Assembly (NCBI RefSeq): GCF_001507545.1 | Contig: NZ_LQBP01000001.1 | Span: 558,001 to 622,000, forward strand | DNA length: 64,000 nt | DNA from: Ruegeria profundi | Lineage (GTDB): Bacteria > Pseudomonadota > Alphaproteobacteria > Rhodobacterales > Rhodobacteraceae | Direction of reading: 5' to 3' | Shown: piece by piece, positions 7,709 through 17,362 of the stretch | Numbering within the stretch: the first letter of the stretch is position 1 | How the letters are laid out: the number at the start of each line of letters is the position of its first letter | The notes under the pieces: generated by a model | What the model was told of the DNA's origin: nothing | What the model saw: only the letters and a program-made list of their open reading frames with translations | The model's database searches: none | Program-made: the position numbers and the translations under genes

Positions 7709-9505
7709 TCAGGCGTTTGGGTCGGCGACTACATACGTTCCGGGTGCCGGTGCCAACCGTGGGTGTTTCGAATCACCAGTATCGCGGGCAGGAACCTGCT
7801 TGCCTGAACGCTTCTTGAGCCAGGCCTCCCACATCGGCCACCAAGAGCCTTCGTGGAAGTCCGCCTCTTTCAGCCACGTATCTGCCTCTGCCGTCAGATC
7901 CGGGTTCGTATAGTGGCCGTATTTCTTTTTGCTGGGAGGGTTCACAATCCCTGCGATGTGACCGGATTCCGAGACAACAAACGTCTTTGACCGCGACCCC
8001 ATCATCTGCACTCCGCGGTAACAGTCCTTCCACGCCGCGATATGGTCGGTCTCGCACGTGATTGCCATAAGCGGCACATCGACGTCACGAACATGCAGCT
8101 TGTGGCCCAGAAGCTCGAACCCGTCTTCTGCGAATTCGTTGCGCTGGCAAAGGCCGCGCAGATACTGCACTGTCATCTTGGCCGGAAGGTTGGCCCCGTC
8201 CCCGTTCCAGAACAGCAGATCAAAGGCCGGCGGAACCTCTCCCATCATATAGCTGCGGATCGCCGGGCCGTAGACCAGGTCGCGTGAGCGCAGAAACGAC
8301 ATGGTGCGCCCCATAATCCAGGATCGCAACACGCCTTTCTTGGTAACTTCTTCCTCGACCCCGTCGATGAAATCATTCTGCAGGAAGGGCGTGAACTCAC
8401 CCTGATCGGAAAAGTCCGTGAGCGCGGTAAAAAGGGTCGCCGATTTGATCGACTTGTCGCCGCGTTGTTTCAACAACGACAGAGTCAGACTCAGCGTCGT
8501 GCCCGCGATACAGTACCCGATCGCGTTAACCTGTTTGACCTTGCATATCTTCTTGGCAACATCGACCGCAGTCAGGAACCCGTCCTGGACGTAATCCTCC
8601 ATCCCCGTATCTGCATAGCTTTCATCCGGGTTGACCCAACTGACCACGAACAGGGTATAGCCCTGTTCGGTGATCCATTTGATCATGCTGTTCTGTGCCT
8701 TGAGGTCGAGTATGTAGAACTTGTTGATCCAGGGTGGGAACAGCACGACCGGCGTTTCATACACGGTCTCGGTCGCAGGCTTGTACTGGATCAGTTCCAT
8801 CATCCTGTTGCGATAGACCACGTCGCCCGGTGTGGTCGCCAAGTTTCCACCGACCTCGAAAGCGTTCTCATCGGCAAGCTTAACGACCAGTTCGCCATCA
8901 TTGGCCTCAAGGTCCGCAACAAGGTTTTCCAACCCCTGAATGAGCGACTGCCCTTCTGTCTCGACAGCCTTTTCCAGCGCATCCGGGTTGGTCGCAAGAA
9001 AATTCGTCGGGGCCATCATGTCGATAATCTGCTGCGAGAAATACTGCAGACGCCGTTTGTCCTTGGCGTCGAGATCCTCAACCGATGCCACCGCCTGCGC
9101 GATAGCTGCTGAATTGGTCTGGTATTGCTGGCGGATCAGGCGGAAGTAAGGGTTTGTCTCCCACATTGGGTTGGAAAACCGCTTGTCGTCCAAGGGGGTC
9201 TCATCGACCTCGCCGGTTGTGATCGCCTGCTGCGCCTCGGCAAAGTTCAAAACCGACTTGCCCCAGTACTCAATCTGCTGTTCAAGCAATTTGGCGGGAT
9301 TATGCCATGCCTCGGACCAATATGCCGTTGCTGCTTTTGCAAAAAGCTCTTGATTCGGGGCGTCCAAGGCCGGGGTATGCGGCTGTTTTACCGCCATGAC
9401 TTCGATCAGCCGCTTGGAAAGCTGTTCGACCTTTTCCATATTTTCTTTAAGTCGTTCAATGTTTTGTTCAGTAGCTTCTGGCATTTGGTCTTCACTTATT
9501 GTCAT
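7709..9505 (-). CDS. phaC: Class I polyhydroxyalkanoate synthase
   Basis: A 598-residue PHA polymerase that polymerises (R)-3-hydroxyacyl-CoA on granules. The catalytic Cys332 lies in the lipase-like box GYCIAGTTL, with Asp487 in CETDHIAAW and His516 in ESGHIAGIVNPP. The conserved PPWINKFYILDL and FVVSWVNPD segments precede it. Length and motifs fit class I single-subunit enzymes, so no PhaE or PhaR subunit is needed. The ATG at 9505 has a purine-rich AGGGGGGA leader. It is divergent from phaZ, with a PhaR operator in the shared 113-base gap. phaA and phaB are not in the window. Confidence 0.96.
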   Translation of the reverse strand: MTISEDQMPEATEQNIERLKENMEKVEQLSKRLIEVMAVKQPHTPALDAPNQELFAKAATAYWSEAWHNPAKLLEQQIEYWGKSVLNFAEAQQAITTGEVDETPLDDKRFSNPMWETNPYFRLIRQQYQTNSAAIAQAVASVEDLDAKDKRRLQYFSQQIIDMMAPTNFLATNPDALEKAVETEGQSLIQGLENLVADLEANDGELVVKLADENAFEVGGNLATTPGDVVYRNRMMELIQYKPATETVYETPVVLFPPWINKFYILDLKAQNSMIKWITEQGYTLFVVSWVNPDESYADTGMEDYVQDGFLTAVDVAKKICKVKQVNAIGYCIAGTTLSLTLSLLKQRGDKSIKSATLFTALTDFSDQGEFTPFLQNDFIDGVEEEVTKKGVLRSWIMGRTMSFLRSRDLVYGPAIRSYMMGEVPPAFDLLFWNGDGANLPAKMTVQYLRGLCQRNEFAEDGFELLGHKLHVRDVDVPLMAITCETDHIAAWKDCYRGVQMMGSRSKTFVVSESGHIAGIVNPPSKKKYGHYTNPDLTAEADTWLKEADFHEGSWWPMWEAWLKKRSGKQVPARDTGDSKHPRLAPAPGTYVVADPNA

Positions 9506-9529
9506 TTTAACAATTCCCCCCTAACCTTG

Positions 9530-9540
9530 CTGCTGTGCAG
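9530..9540. promoter_or_regulatory. PhaR operator between phaC and phaZ
   Basis: An exact CTGC-TGT-GCAG lies 25 bases before the phaC start and about 79 before phaZ. It is the third perfect consensus site in the cluster, placed so that one bound repressor could act on both divergent genes. Confidence 0.72.
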
Positions 9541-9618
9541 AATAACGCCGTGGGTGTCGGGGGGCAAAGCGGTGAATGGTCCGAACTTTAAGGCTGACAT
9601 TCAGGAGGCCCCTTTTCC

Positions 9619-10890
9619 ATGCGCTATATGATGACATACGACCTGATGGAGACGGTGCGCAACACCAACCAATGGATGGGTGCAACCGCCAGCGCCATGG
9701 CATCCTACCCCGCTTTCTCTATGGCACCCAATCCTGTCTTTAGCATGATGGCCGCCTGGGGCGAAGTGACCGAGCGTACGTTCCAGCGCATGGTCGTCAA
9801 ACCGGACTGGGGCATTCGCACCTTTACCTGCGAGGATGGGAAGGACCACCTTGTCGACGTCACCACGGTTGTTGAACGTCCGTTTGGTGACCTTGTGCAT
9901 TTCCGTGTGAACGGCCGTGAAGAGCAGCCGCGCAAGGTGCTTTTGGTTGCGCCGATGTCCGGCCACTATGCCACTCTGCTTCGGTCGACCGTGAAAAGTC
10001 TGCTGGTTAACTGCGAGGTCTATATCACTGACTGGCATAATGCGCGCGACATTCCCGTGTCCGAAGGTAAGTTCGATGTAGAGGACTATACACTCTATCT
10101 TGTCGATTTCATGAAAGAACTTGGCCCTGACACGCATGTTGTGGCCGTTTGCCAACCTGCGCCTCTCACATTGGCCGCGACTGCCTACCTGGCTGAGGTC
10201 GAACCAAAGGCGCAACCCAGCACCCTGACCTTGATTGGCGGACCCGTCGACCCGGACGCCACGCCCACCGATGTCACCGATTTCGGGCGTCGTGTCACGA
10301 TGGGGCAACTGGAAGAGACGATGATCCAGCGCGTCGGTTTCAAATACAAGGGCGTTGGCCGGATGGTCTATCCGGGTCTTCTTCAATTGGCGTCCTTCAT
10401 GTCAATGAATGCAGAGCGCCATTCCAAGGCGTTTTCCGACCAGATTCAGCGGGTAATGCGGGGTGAGGCCTCGGATCACGATGCGCACAACCGGTTTTAC
10501 GACGAATACCTCGCTGTCATGGATATGACCGCCGAATTCTATCTTTCGACGGTCGAGCGTGTGTTCAAAAACCGCGAGATTGCCCGGAACGAATTTGTCG
10601 TCGCTGGTCACAAGGTGGATATCGGAAAGATCACCGATGTCGCGGTTAAGACCGTCGAGGGCGCGAATGATGATATCTCGGCCCCCGGCCAGTGTATCGC
10701 GGCCCTTGATCTGTGCACCGGTTTACCGGATGCGAAAAAGGCCAGTCATGTCGAACCCGGTGCCGGCCACTATGGTATTTTCGCTGGCCGCAGCTGGCGC
10801 GACAATATCCGGCCGCTGGTGATTGATTTCATGAACGCCAATACACGCAAACCGCGCCGGCGGGCCGCCAACAAGAACAAAGTCGCTTAA
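9619..10890 (+). CDS. phaZ: Intracellular polyhydroxyalkanoate depolymerase
   Basis: A 423-residue PHB depolymerase of the intracellular PhaZ1 type, with no signal peptide. The nucleophile is Cys178 in AVCQPAPLTLAA, replacing the usual lipase-box Ser, as known for this family; VLLVAPMSGHYATLLR and EVYITDWHNARD are family hallmarks. A basic tail (RKPRRRAANKNK) could aid granule or nucleoid contact. A strong AGGAGG precedes the ATG at 9619. It is divergent from phaC and probably controlled by PhaR through the intervening operator. Confidence 0.95.
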   Translation: MRYMMTYDLMETVRNTNQWMGATASAMASYPAFSMAPNPVFSMMAAWGEVTERTFQRMVVKPDWGIRTFTCEDGKDHLVDVTTVVERPFGDLVHFRVNGREEQPRKVLLVAPMSGHYATLLRSTVKSLLVNCEVYITDWHNARDIPVSEGKFDVEDYTLYLVDFMKELGPDTHVVAVCQPAPLTLAATAYLAEVEPKAQPSTLTLIGGPVDPDATPTDVTDFGRRVTMGQLEETMIQRVGFKYKGVGRMVYPGLLQLASFMSMNAERHSKAFSDQIQRVMRGEASDHDAHNRFYDEYLAVMDMTAEFYLSTVERVFKNREIARNEFVVAGHKVDIGKITDVAVKTVEGANDDISAPGQCIAALDLCTGLPDAKKASHVEPGAGHYGIFAGRSWRDNIRPLVIDFMNANTRKPRRRAANKNKVA

Positions 10891-10892
10891 AG

Positions 10893-11477
10893 ATGAGTTC
10901 AACAGCGGGCGAGGGAATGGCCTTCTCCTGCGTTTGCGGCGCGTTGCAAGGGCATATCACCGCTACCGGCGTGCAATCTGGCACTCATGTCGGCTGTTTC
11001 TGCCGTGATTGTCGTGCGGCCCAATTGTATTTTAGGCAACCTGATCCGGCCCCCGGCCCTGTCGATATCCTGCAAATGAGCCCGGAAGAAATCCGGATCG
11101 ACAAGGGGGCTGAATATCTTGCGTTGATGCAACTCAGTCCCAAGGGAATGCTGCGCTGGTATGCAAAGTGTTGCAATGCGCCGCTCGCAACCACCGCGCG
11201 CACGGTCAAGGTTCCGTTTGCCGGATTTATCGCAAATCGGTTCGTCGACCCCGGCGGGCTTGGCCCAATAACGACTCGGGGATTTGTGCCCCAGCCAGAC
11301 GGTAAGCAGAAACACGAAAACCTACGCTATGCGGTGGTTGGGATGCTCAGGCGCCTCGCCAAGTCCTGGGTGTCCGGAAGTTGGAAAAACACGCCGTTCT
11401 TTGATTGTGACAGCGGTGAACCGGTCGCCAAACCAATCATTCTCAGCAAGGCTGAGCGGGCAAAGCTCTATACATAG
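10893..11477 (+). CDS. Cys-rich DUF6151-like protein (putative zinc-binding, GFA-related)
   Basis: About 194 residues, starting 2 bases after phaZ and probably cotranscribed. The N-terminal half has FSCVCGALQG (CxC), GCFCRDCRAAQLYF (CxCxxC) and WYAKCCNAPL, which resembles the zinc-binding pattern of glutathione-dependent formaldehyde-activating-like domains and the DUF6151 family. No catalytic role is established. An alternative ATG at 10917 (MAFSCVC) has a better GGGCGAGGGA leader and may be the true start. It overlaps the convergent hydrolase by 10 bases. Confidence 0.7.
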   Translation: MSSTAGEGMAFSCVCGALQGHITATGVQSGTHVGCFCRDCRAAQLYFRQPDPAPGPVDILQMSPEEIRIDKGAEYLALMQLSPKGMLRWYAKCCNAPLATTARTVKVPFAGFIANRFVDPGGLGPITTRGFVPQPDGKQKHENLRYAVVGMLRRLAKSWVSGSWKNTPFFDCDSGEPVAKPIILSKAERAKLYT

Positions 11478-12184
11478 GCCGCCCGTACCGGGGTACTGAG
11501 CCATTCCGTCAGCGCCTGATTTACAACTTGTGCTGCTTCGAGCGTTGGAAGGTGCCCAGCCTCCTCTACAACCCTAAGCTCGGCATCTGGAATAAGTTCA
11601 GCCATGAAAGCGTGCCTTCGCTGCGGTGTTATCGTGTCATATGCACCTGAAAGCACCAGTGTTGGCACCTTGATATGTCTTAATTCGCCCTGTTGATCCG
11701 GTCGCCTTTGCATGGCTCGGATTTGACGTTCAAAAACCTCAGGTCCGAAGTCCAACGCCATCAAAACGACTTCGTTCAGAATTGGAATACGCTGAGGTCC
11801 GGGTGCCAAAGCGTCTGACCCGATGATCTTGCGCATCACCTCTTCAAGCCGACCCATTTTGGCCCCGACCACCAGTTCTTCGCGCGCCGCCGCTGCCTGC
11901 GGGGTATCGGCCTGTGCATCGGTCGCCATCAGACACAGCCGAGACACCCGATCCGGTGCGCGTCGAATAAGCTCTAGCGCAACCACACCGCCCATGCCCA
12001 AACCACCCAGCGCAAACCGATGTGGCAACTGATCCAGCAGAGCCGATGCAATTTCTTCGACGCGTTCGCCTATTGAAATCGGTGCAACTGTTACGGCGCG
12101 GGATCGTGACAAGCAGGTGATCTGAGGTTCAAAAAGACGTGCATCGCACATCATTTCAGGCAGTAAAACCAGCGGCTCGATCAC
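11468..12184 (-). CDS. Alpha/beta hydrolase-fold protein with the nucleophile Ser replaced by Gly
   Basis: A 238-residue single-domain alpha/beta hydrolase. The nucleophile elbow reads G61-L-G63-M-G65 where relatives have GLSMGG, so the catalytic Ser is Gly; the codon is GGC, several changes from any Ser in that context. Later acid (GAYDTITPQ) and His (EEAGHLPTLE) segments are retained. It may be an inactive or binding-only homologue, or use another chemistry. It is convergent with the DUF6151-like gene, overlapping by 10 bases. Confidence 0.75.
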   Translation of the reverse strand: MIEPLVLLPEMMCDARLFEPQITCLSRSRAVTVAPISIGERVEEIASALLDQLPHRFALGGLGMGGVVALELIRRAPDRVSRLCLMATDAQADTPQAAAAREELVVGAKMGRLEEVMRKIIGSDALAPGPQRIPILNEVVLMALDFGPEVFERQIRAMQRRPDQQGELRHIKVPTLVLSGAYDTITPQRRHAFMAELIPDAELRVVEEAGHLPTLEAAQVVNQALTEWLSTPVRAAYV

Positions 12185-12266
12185 GCGGGGCCTCGTAACA
12201 CTTCAGATATTCGAATAGTCTTTCCCATCAGGATGAGAGGTTTTACACCCCTGGGCAAGTTAAACT

Positions 12267-12899
12267 TCAGGGATGGGGAATCCCCCGAAAGGGTGGGAAA
12301 TCCGAATATCTTTCACGGCGGGTCTTCAGGTTTTCACCCGGCTCCTCTCCGGGACGCAGCAAACAGCCGCGCGGTGCGATATAGCTGTCGATGCGACGAT
12401 GCGGCTTGGGCCGCCAAACCAGATTAAAGGCGCAGAGCTTGGGAAAGAACCAAATCTCGGAATAGTCCAGATGGTCATGCATCCACCACGCCAGATCACG
12501 CCAATCGCGCCCCGCATCGTATTGGTCTGAAAACCACGGAATAACAATCGAGGCTCCGGCAATGCGCGCGTCGCCCTCTCCCCTGTCCCAGATGTGACAC
12601 TCTAGCGGGTTATCGTTGCGGGCACAGTTCAACCGGTTTTCATTCCCAAACCGGTTCAAAGAGGGTGAGCGATACCCGGACCGGACCGCGATCCGCCCAA
12701 AGGTTTCCTCCAGCGGGTCAAGCAAGGTCTGGCACAACGCTCGCCCGGTTTCGATGGCAAGATCAGGATTGTCGGGAAGGTTCTGTTTTTCGTGGAAATT
12801 CCCGATCTCTGAATACAGGAAATCCCGCATGAAAAAATGCCGGGACAGGCGCACGCGGCCAAGCGTCTCAAGGCTCCACATGCTGCCCGGTTTACGCAT
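12267..12899 (-). CDS. Conserved protein with M15-like peptidase motifs
   Basis: About 210 residues from the ATG at 12899, which directly follows the upstream stop with GGATAGG as a ribosome site; a further ATG at 12929 would overlap that gene. VRSGYRSPSLN and ECHIWD recall the His/Asp zinc ligands of M15 D,D-carboxypeptidase-like domains, but the classic SxHxxG-AxD spacing is imperfect. WWMHDHLDYSEIWFFPKLCAFNLVW is a Trp/Phe-rich C-terminal segment. No signal peptide is evident. The function is unproven. It is third in a run of minus-strand genes after two hydrolases. Confidence 0.65.
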   Translation of the reverse strand: MRKPGSMWSLETLGRVRLSRHFFMRDFLYSEIGNFHEKQNLPDNPDLAIETGRALCQTLLDPLEETFGRIAVRSGYRSPSLNRFGNENRLNCARNDNPLECHIWDRGEGDARIAGASIVIPWFSDQYDAGRDWRDLAWWMHDHLDYSEIWFFPKLCAFNLVWRPKPHRRIDSYIAPRGCLLRPGEEPGENLKTRRERYSDFPPFRGIPHP

Positions 12900-12901
12900 C
12901 T

Positions 12902-13897
12902 CTAATCTATACCTATCCCGTTCAGCCACTCCAGAATACCCGTCACAGCGGCGTCAGTCTGCCCCGGAGACATCAGCCGCCCCGCAATCACATGCGATGC
13001 AGGATCATCCCCCGGCCCCATGGTCACCAGCTCTACCGTCGCAGGGCCACCCCATGCCTCGGCCACTTTGTGGGTCAGGTCGGGCCGCACCACCTGATCG
13101 TCATCCGAGAACCAAAACAACGCCGGTAACTTGGCCTCCGACACGTCCAGCCCATAGACGGTTTCGACCAACGCAGTCATCGGGACCACCGCCTCCCACG
13201 GGTAGACCGATGTCCAGTACGTGTTCTTTTCAGGGTCCTGGCCCGAGACATCGCGGGTTTCCCCCATCACCATTGGTAGCCAACCGCGAGCCCAGGGCAA
13301 ACCAGGTATCCAAGCACCCGGCGTGTTCACACCGAAGTTGGGCGAGACAAAGACAATCCCGGCCACGTCCTTACTCAGACCCTCGTCCAACGCGGCAGCT
13401 ACAGCCAGGGTGCCACCGGTCGAGGTCGAGATGACAACAACCTTATCGCCAACCGCCCGCGCGGCGGCCAAACCCTCGGCCATGTCATCCATCCAGCCCG
13501 ATGCCGTTCCTTCGGCCAAAGCATCGCCCTCCTGTCGCCCGTGGCCTTGCAAGCGGGTATAAACAAGGTTAGCCCCCAGCGTGTCAGCCACCAAATCGGG
13601 CACCGGGCGGATTTCCTCGGACGAGGCCGAGAATCCGTGAACGTAGAGCACCGATACCGGCGTGCGCTGCTCTTCAAAGCCGTCTTGCCAGATCACGCGC
13701 TTTTCAACGCCCGGTACGATGTCGTCATAGGCAGACTCGGTACTTTCGAAATAAACTTGTACACCTTCGCCGAACTTGCGCGGATCAAAGCGTGGGTTCA
13801 GATTCACTTCTTCTCGCGGGCCAAGCCAATAGACCAGCCCGCAAATCACAATCAGCGCAAGCAGCACGCGCCCAAGAAGCCACCCGAAACGCTGCAT
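12902..13897 (-). CDS. Membrane-anchored alpha/beta hydrolase (S33-like)
   Basis: 331 residues. Residues 5-25 form one N-terminal membrane segment (LLGRVLLALIVICGLVYWLG), so the catalytic domain is probably periplasmic. YVHGFSASSEE is the oxyanion region, S159 in the elbow STSTGG is the likely nucleophile, and WFSDDDQVV supplies the acid. The sequence resembles monoacylglycerol-lipase/serine-aminopeptidase S33 folds; the substrate is unknown. Its start overlaps the stop of the next hydrolase gene by one or more bases, which indicates an operon. Confidence 0.78.
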   Translation of the reverse strand: MQRFGWLLGRVLLALIVICGLVYWLGPREEVNLNPRFDPRKFGEGVQVYFESTESAYDDIVPGVEKRVIWQDGFEEQRTPVSVLYVHGFSASSEEIRPVPDLVADTLGANLVYTRLQGHGRQEGDALAEGTASGWMDDMAEGLAAARAVGDKVVVISTSTGGTLAVAAALDEGLSKDVAGIVFVSPNFGVNTPGAWIPGLPWARGWLPMVMGETRDVSGQDPEKNTYWTSVYPWEAVVPMTALVETVYGLDVSEAKLPALFWFSDDDQVVRPDLTHKVAEAWGGPATVELVTMGPGDDPASHVIAGRLMSPGQTDAAVTGILEWLNGIGID

Positions 13898-14646
13898 CAG
13901 CCTTTCCCCATGACTTCAAGCACGGCTTGTTCGATCAGGCTCAAGCAGGGACCATCAGAAAACCGGTGATCCGCATCCTTAACCAAAAGTAACTGCATAT
14001 CCGGTCCAGTCGCGTGGTTCAGCAACCGCACGGCCGTTTCCGTTGACACCGCCGTATCCGCTGTTCCTTGCAAAAAACGCACCGGAAAAGGCAAGTTCAA
14101 TGGGTCACGCAACACAAGGCGCTGCCGCCCATCCATGATCATCCGCTTGGTGATGATGTACGGCTCCATATAGTCCGAAGGCAATTCGACGTGACCAACG
14201 CTGTCCAGCGCGGCCTTTTGCTCATCACTGAAGGATGCCCAATACCCATCCTCGGTAAAGTCCGGTGCGGCGGCGATAGTGACCATGCCTGCAAACCGCT
14301 CGGGCATCGCTTTGGCCAACAACAGCGCCTGCCACCCTCCCATGGATGATCCCACAACGATCAAAGGCCCGTCAGTTAGTGCAGTGACAGCAGCAACCGT
14401 ATCCTCGTGCCAATCCCCGATACAGCCATCGGTAAACGCCTCAGAGCTTTCGCCGTGGCCAGAATAATCAAACCGCAGGAAAGCCTGCCCGCGCGCCTGC
14501 GCCCAGGCGTCAAGATGCACCGCCTTGGTGCCCTCCATATCCGATTTCAAACCGCCCAGAAAAACAATGGTCGGCCCGGCCCCCTCACTCTTGTGATAGG
14601 CCAACCGCCGTCCCTGCGATGTTTCCAAAATTTCCGCTGCTGCCAT
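13897..14646 (-). CDS. Alpha/beta hydrolase, ABHD10-like thioesterase candidate
   Basis: 249 residues. Ser101 in VVGSSMGGWQALL is the nucleophile, with the acid near FLQGTADTAV and His in KDADHRFSDG. FDYSGHGESSE and FLGGLKSDMEGTKA match bacterial relatives of ABHD10, which act as acyl-protein thioesterases or deacylases. It is first in a three-gene minus-strand operon with the membrane hydrolase and the M15-like protein. The divergent gap to thrS holds a copy of the dispersed palindromic repeat. Confidence 0.8.
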   Translation of the reverse strand: MAAAEILETSQGRRLAYHKSEGAGPTIVFLGGLKSDMEGTKAVHLDAWAQARGQAFLRFDYSGHGESSEAFTDGCIGDWHEDTVAAVTALTDGPLIVVGSSMGGWQALLLAKAMPERFAGMVTIAAAPDFTEDGYWASFSDEQKAALDSVGHVELPSDYMEPYIITKRMIMDGRQRLVLRDPLNLPFPVRFLQGTADTAVSTETAVRLLNHATGPDMQLLLVKDADHRFSDGPCLSLIEQAVLEVMGKG

Positions 14647-14710
14647 GAAACCCTCTTTTCTTTTGCAGCATCATGCACGCAACGCGCCCAAGCGCAATTC
14701 CCGGATCCCA

Positions 14711-14762
14711 CTTCATCTGGCCCCAAATATCCCGGGGAGCGCGAGGGGCCGGCCCCTCGCCA
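14711..14762. repeat. Dispersed intergenic palindromic repeat, copy 1
   Basis: About 52 bases, shared almost exactly with copies at 30405 and 38218. It starts CTTCATCTGGCC, has CCCAAATATCCCGGGG in the middle and ends with a perfect 20-base palindrome (GCGAGGGGCC/GGCCCCTCGC). It lies in the divergent gap between a hydrolase gene and thrS. Confidence 0.85.
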
Positions 14763-14861
14763 CCGCCCTTGACACACACGCCACCACCTGCCACATGGGC
14801 CAAACACACATAACCCGCAACCGGGCGTTCAGTGGGCGCCAAACCGACGAGGAGAGCCGAT

Positions 14862-16820
14862 ATGGCCCTGGATGCAAAATCCGTCTCACTCACCTTTCCC
14901 GATGGCAATGCACGATCCTACGACGCAGGCGTTACGCCGGCGCAGGTGGCTGCCGATATTTCAACCTCGTTGGCGAAAAAGGCGATCTCGGCCACGGTGA
15001 ATGGTCAGCATTGGGATCTGCAATGGCCGATTGAGGCGGATGCCGACATCGCCATCCACACCATGAAGGATGAGGTTCAGGCCAATGAACTGATCCGCCA
15101 CGATCTGGCGCATGTCATGGCCCGCGCGGTACAGGAAATCTGGCCCGCGACCAAGGTCACTATTGGCCCCGTAATCGAAAACGGCTGGTACTACGACTTT
15201 GACCGCGAAGAGCCTTTTACGCCCGAAGATCTTGGCCTCATCGAAAAAAAGATGAAAGAGATCATCAACAAGCGCGACCCCGTCACCACCGAGGTTTGGG
15301 ACCGTCACCGCGCAATCGAGTTCTACAAGGCTAATAACGAGCCCTACAAGGTCGAGTTGATCGAAGCCATTCCGGGCGATGAGCCGCTGCGCATGTACTG
15401 GCACGGCCATTGGCAGGACCTTTGCCGTGGCCCGCATTTGCAACACACCGGCCAATTGCCCGGTGACTCGTTCAAGCTGATGTCCATCGCCGGCGCCTAT
15501 TGGCGCGGGGACAGCAACCGCGCAATGCTGCAACGCATCTACGGCGTGGCATTCACCGGCAAAGAAAAGCTGAAAGCACACCTGCACATGCTGGAAGAGG
15601 CGGCAAAACGCGACCACCGCAAGCTGGGCAAAGAAATGGACCTGTTCCATATGCAGGAAGAGGCACCGGGACAGATCTTCTGGCACCCCAACGGCTGGAC
15701 CATCTACACGCAGTTGCAGGACTACATGCGCCGCAAGCAACGTGCCGGCGGTTATCGCGAGATCAATACGCCACAGGTCGTTGACCGCAAACTGTGGGAG
15801 GCCTCGGGCCATTGGGACAAGTACCAGGAACACATGTTCATCGTCGAAGTCGAAGAGGAACACGCCAAGGAAAAGGCGATCAACGCCCTGAAGCCGATGA
15901 ATTGCCCCTGCCATGTCCAGGTTTTCAACCAGGGCCTGAAATCTTACCGGGACCTGCCCCTGCGGCTGGCCGAATTCGGCTCGTGTTCCCGCTATGAACC
16001 CTCCGGGGCCCTGCATGGCATCATGCGGGTGCGCGGATTCACACAGGATGATGCACACATTTTCTGCACCGAAGACCAGATCGAGGCCGAATGCGCAAAG
16101 TTCATCAACTTCCTGGCCGAGATTTACAAAGACCTTGGCTTTGAGCAGTTCGAGATCAAGTTCGCCACGCGTCCGGAAAAACGTGTAGGTAGCGACGAAA
16201 GCTGGGATCATGTCGAGGGCGCGCTCGAAGGCGCGATCAAGGCGACGGGCCGCGACTTCACGCTGGAACCCGGCGATGGCGCCTTCTATGGGCCAAAGCT
16301 GGACTTCTACCTGACCGACGCGATTGGCCGGGTATGGCAGTGCGGCACGTTCCAGGTTGATCCGAACCTGCCCGAAAGGCTGGGTGCCACGTATATTGCT
16401 GCCGACGGCAGCAAGAACCGCCCCTACATGCTGCATCGCGCCTGTCTGGGCTCGTTCGAGCGCTTCATCGGCATCCTGATCGAAGAACACGCGGGCAAGT
16501 TGCCCTTCTGGCTTGCGCCGCGCCAGGTGGTTGTCGCTTCGATAACGTCCGAGGCCGACGACTACGTTATGGAAGTGGTAGAGGCCCTCAAGTCAGCCGG
16601 TGTGCGGGCCGAGGCGGATATCCGCAATGAAAAGATCAACTACAAGGTCCGTGAACACTCGGTCGGCAAAGTTCCGGTTATCCTGGCCGTGGGTCACCGC
16701 GAGGTCGAAGAACGTACTGTGACAGTCCGCCGTTTGGGTGAAAAACAAACGCAGGTTCAATCGCTTGAGGCTGTAACAAACGAACTTTCCACGGCCGCAA
16801 CGCCACCTGATCTGCTGTAA
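14862..16820 (+). CDS. thrS: Threonyl-tRNA synthetase
   Basis: 652 residues, the usual bacterial length: an N-terminal TGS domain, an editing domain ([22 protein letters not shown]), a class II catalytic core with zinc ligands in MNCPCHVQ and MLHRACLGS, and a C-terminal anticodon domain. It charges tRNA-Thr in the cytoplasm. The ATG at 14862 follows GAGGAG; an in-frame ATG at 14832 lacks a site and would add ten unconserved residues. A weak GC hairpin follows. Confidence 0.97.
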   Translation: MALDAKSVSLTFPDGNARSYDAGVTPAQVAADISTSLAKKAISATVNGQHWDLQWPIEADADIAIHTMKDEVQANELIRHDLAHVMARAVQEIWPATKVTIGPVIENGWYYDFDREEPFTPEDLGLIEKKMKEIINKRDPVTTEVWDRHRAIEFYKANNEPYKVELIEAIPGDEPLRMYWHGHWQDLCRGPHLQHTGQLPGDSFKLMSIAGAYWRGDSNRAMLQRIYGVAFTGKEKLKAHLHMLEEAAKRDHRKLGKEMDLFHMQEEAPGQIFWHPNGWTIYTQLQDYMRRKQRAGGYREINTPQVVDRKLWEASGHWDKYQEHMFIVEVEEEHAKEKAINALKPMNCPCHVQVFNQGLKSYRDLPLRLAEFGSCSRYEPSGALHGIMRVRGFTQDDAHIFCTEDQIEAECAKFINFLAEIYKDLGFEQFEIKFATRPEKRVGSDESWDHVEGALEGAIKATGRDFTLEPGDGAFYGPKLDFYLTDAIGRVWQCGTFQVDPNLPERLGATYIAADGSKNRPYMLHRACLGSFERFIGILIEEHAGKLPFWLAPRQVVVASITSEADDYVMEVVEALKSAGVRAEADIRNEKINYKVREHSVGKVPVILAVGHREVEERTVTVRRLGEKQTQVQSLEAVTNELSTAATPPDLL

Positions 16821-16844
16821 CATTGGCAGCAAATTGCCGGAAAT

Positions 16845-16866
16845 CCGGCCCTGATTTTGGGGCCGG
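16845..16866 (+). terminator. Possible terminator after thrS
   Basis: Arms CCGGCCC and GGGCCGG enclose an 8-base loop 25 bases after the stop, followed by a mixed T/A tail (GTTGAAATATTTGTC). The tail is weak, so termination may be partial or factor-dependent. Confidence 0.5.
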
Positions 16867-17039
16867 GTTGAAATATTTGTCATTTTTCAATTCTAAAACA
16901 GTCTGTTAACCTGCAATAGGGCATGGCTTATCCTGACGGGCTTGTGAGACACGGGCTCGTGAATTCAACTCTGCCCGACAAGCCATTATCTTTGTTATCG
17001 TTAAAACAGACATACGCAGTCACCAAAAGGAACACCGAG

Positions 17040-17342
17040 ATGTCGAACACAGCAAAAACCCTAGTTATCGCAAGCGCCGTAGCAGCAGCAGTTGCAGGCA
17101 CCGCAACCACCGCAACCGCTCAGGCCAAAGAAAAGTGCTACGGCATTTCGCTGGCTGGTGAGAATGACTGTGCCGCGGGTCCCGGCACCACCTGCGCAGG
17201 CAGCTCGACTGTCGACTATCAAGGCAACGCATGGACCCTTGTTGATGCAGGCACCTGCGCAGATATCGAACTGCCGGCACAAGCCGATGGTACTCCGCGC
17301 AAAGGTTCGCTGGAAGCACAAGACCGCGACCTGCCGGCATAA
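17040..17342 (+). CDS. bufA: Bufferin-type metallophore precursor (DUF2282, BufA1-like)
   Basis: 100 residues. An N-terminal signal peptide ([19 protein letters not shown]) is followed by [18 protein letters not shown] and two further Cys: the four are Cys33, 44, 52 and 73, in the DUF2282 arrangement. Bufferins are exported RiPPs whose Cys residues are converted by the MNIO enzyme BufB and which sequester copper; that is established for the family and inferred here. The ATG at 17040 follows AAAAGG. An upstream in-frame start at 16923 would bury the signal peptide and is rejected. bufB, bufC and a DoxX gene follow. Confidence 0.9.
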   Translation: MSNTAKTLVIASAVAAAVAGTATTATAQAKEKCYGISLAGENDCAAGPGTTCAGSSTVDYQGNAWTLVDAGTCADIELPAQADGTPRKGSLEAQDRDLPA

Positions 17343-17362
17343 GAACTTGTTCTAAAAATTCG

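Noticed and set aside
14961..16490. Long open frame on the minus strand inside thrS
   Set aside because: It is a shadow of the high-GC thrS codons; no ribosome site and no domain, and thrS is certain on the other strand.
16867..17039. ECF sigma-type promoter for the bufferin operon
   Set aside because: GTTAACC at 16904 recalls a SigF -35 box, but no matching -10 at a fitting distance was found.
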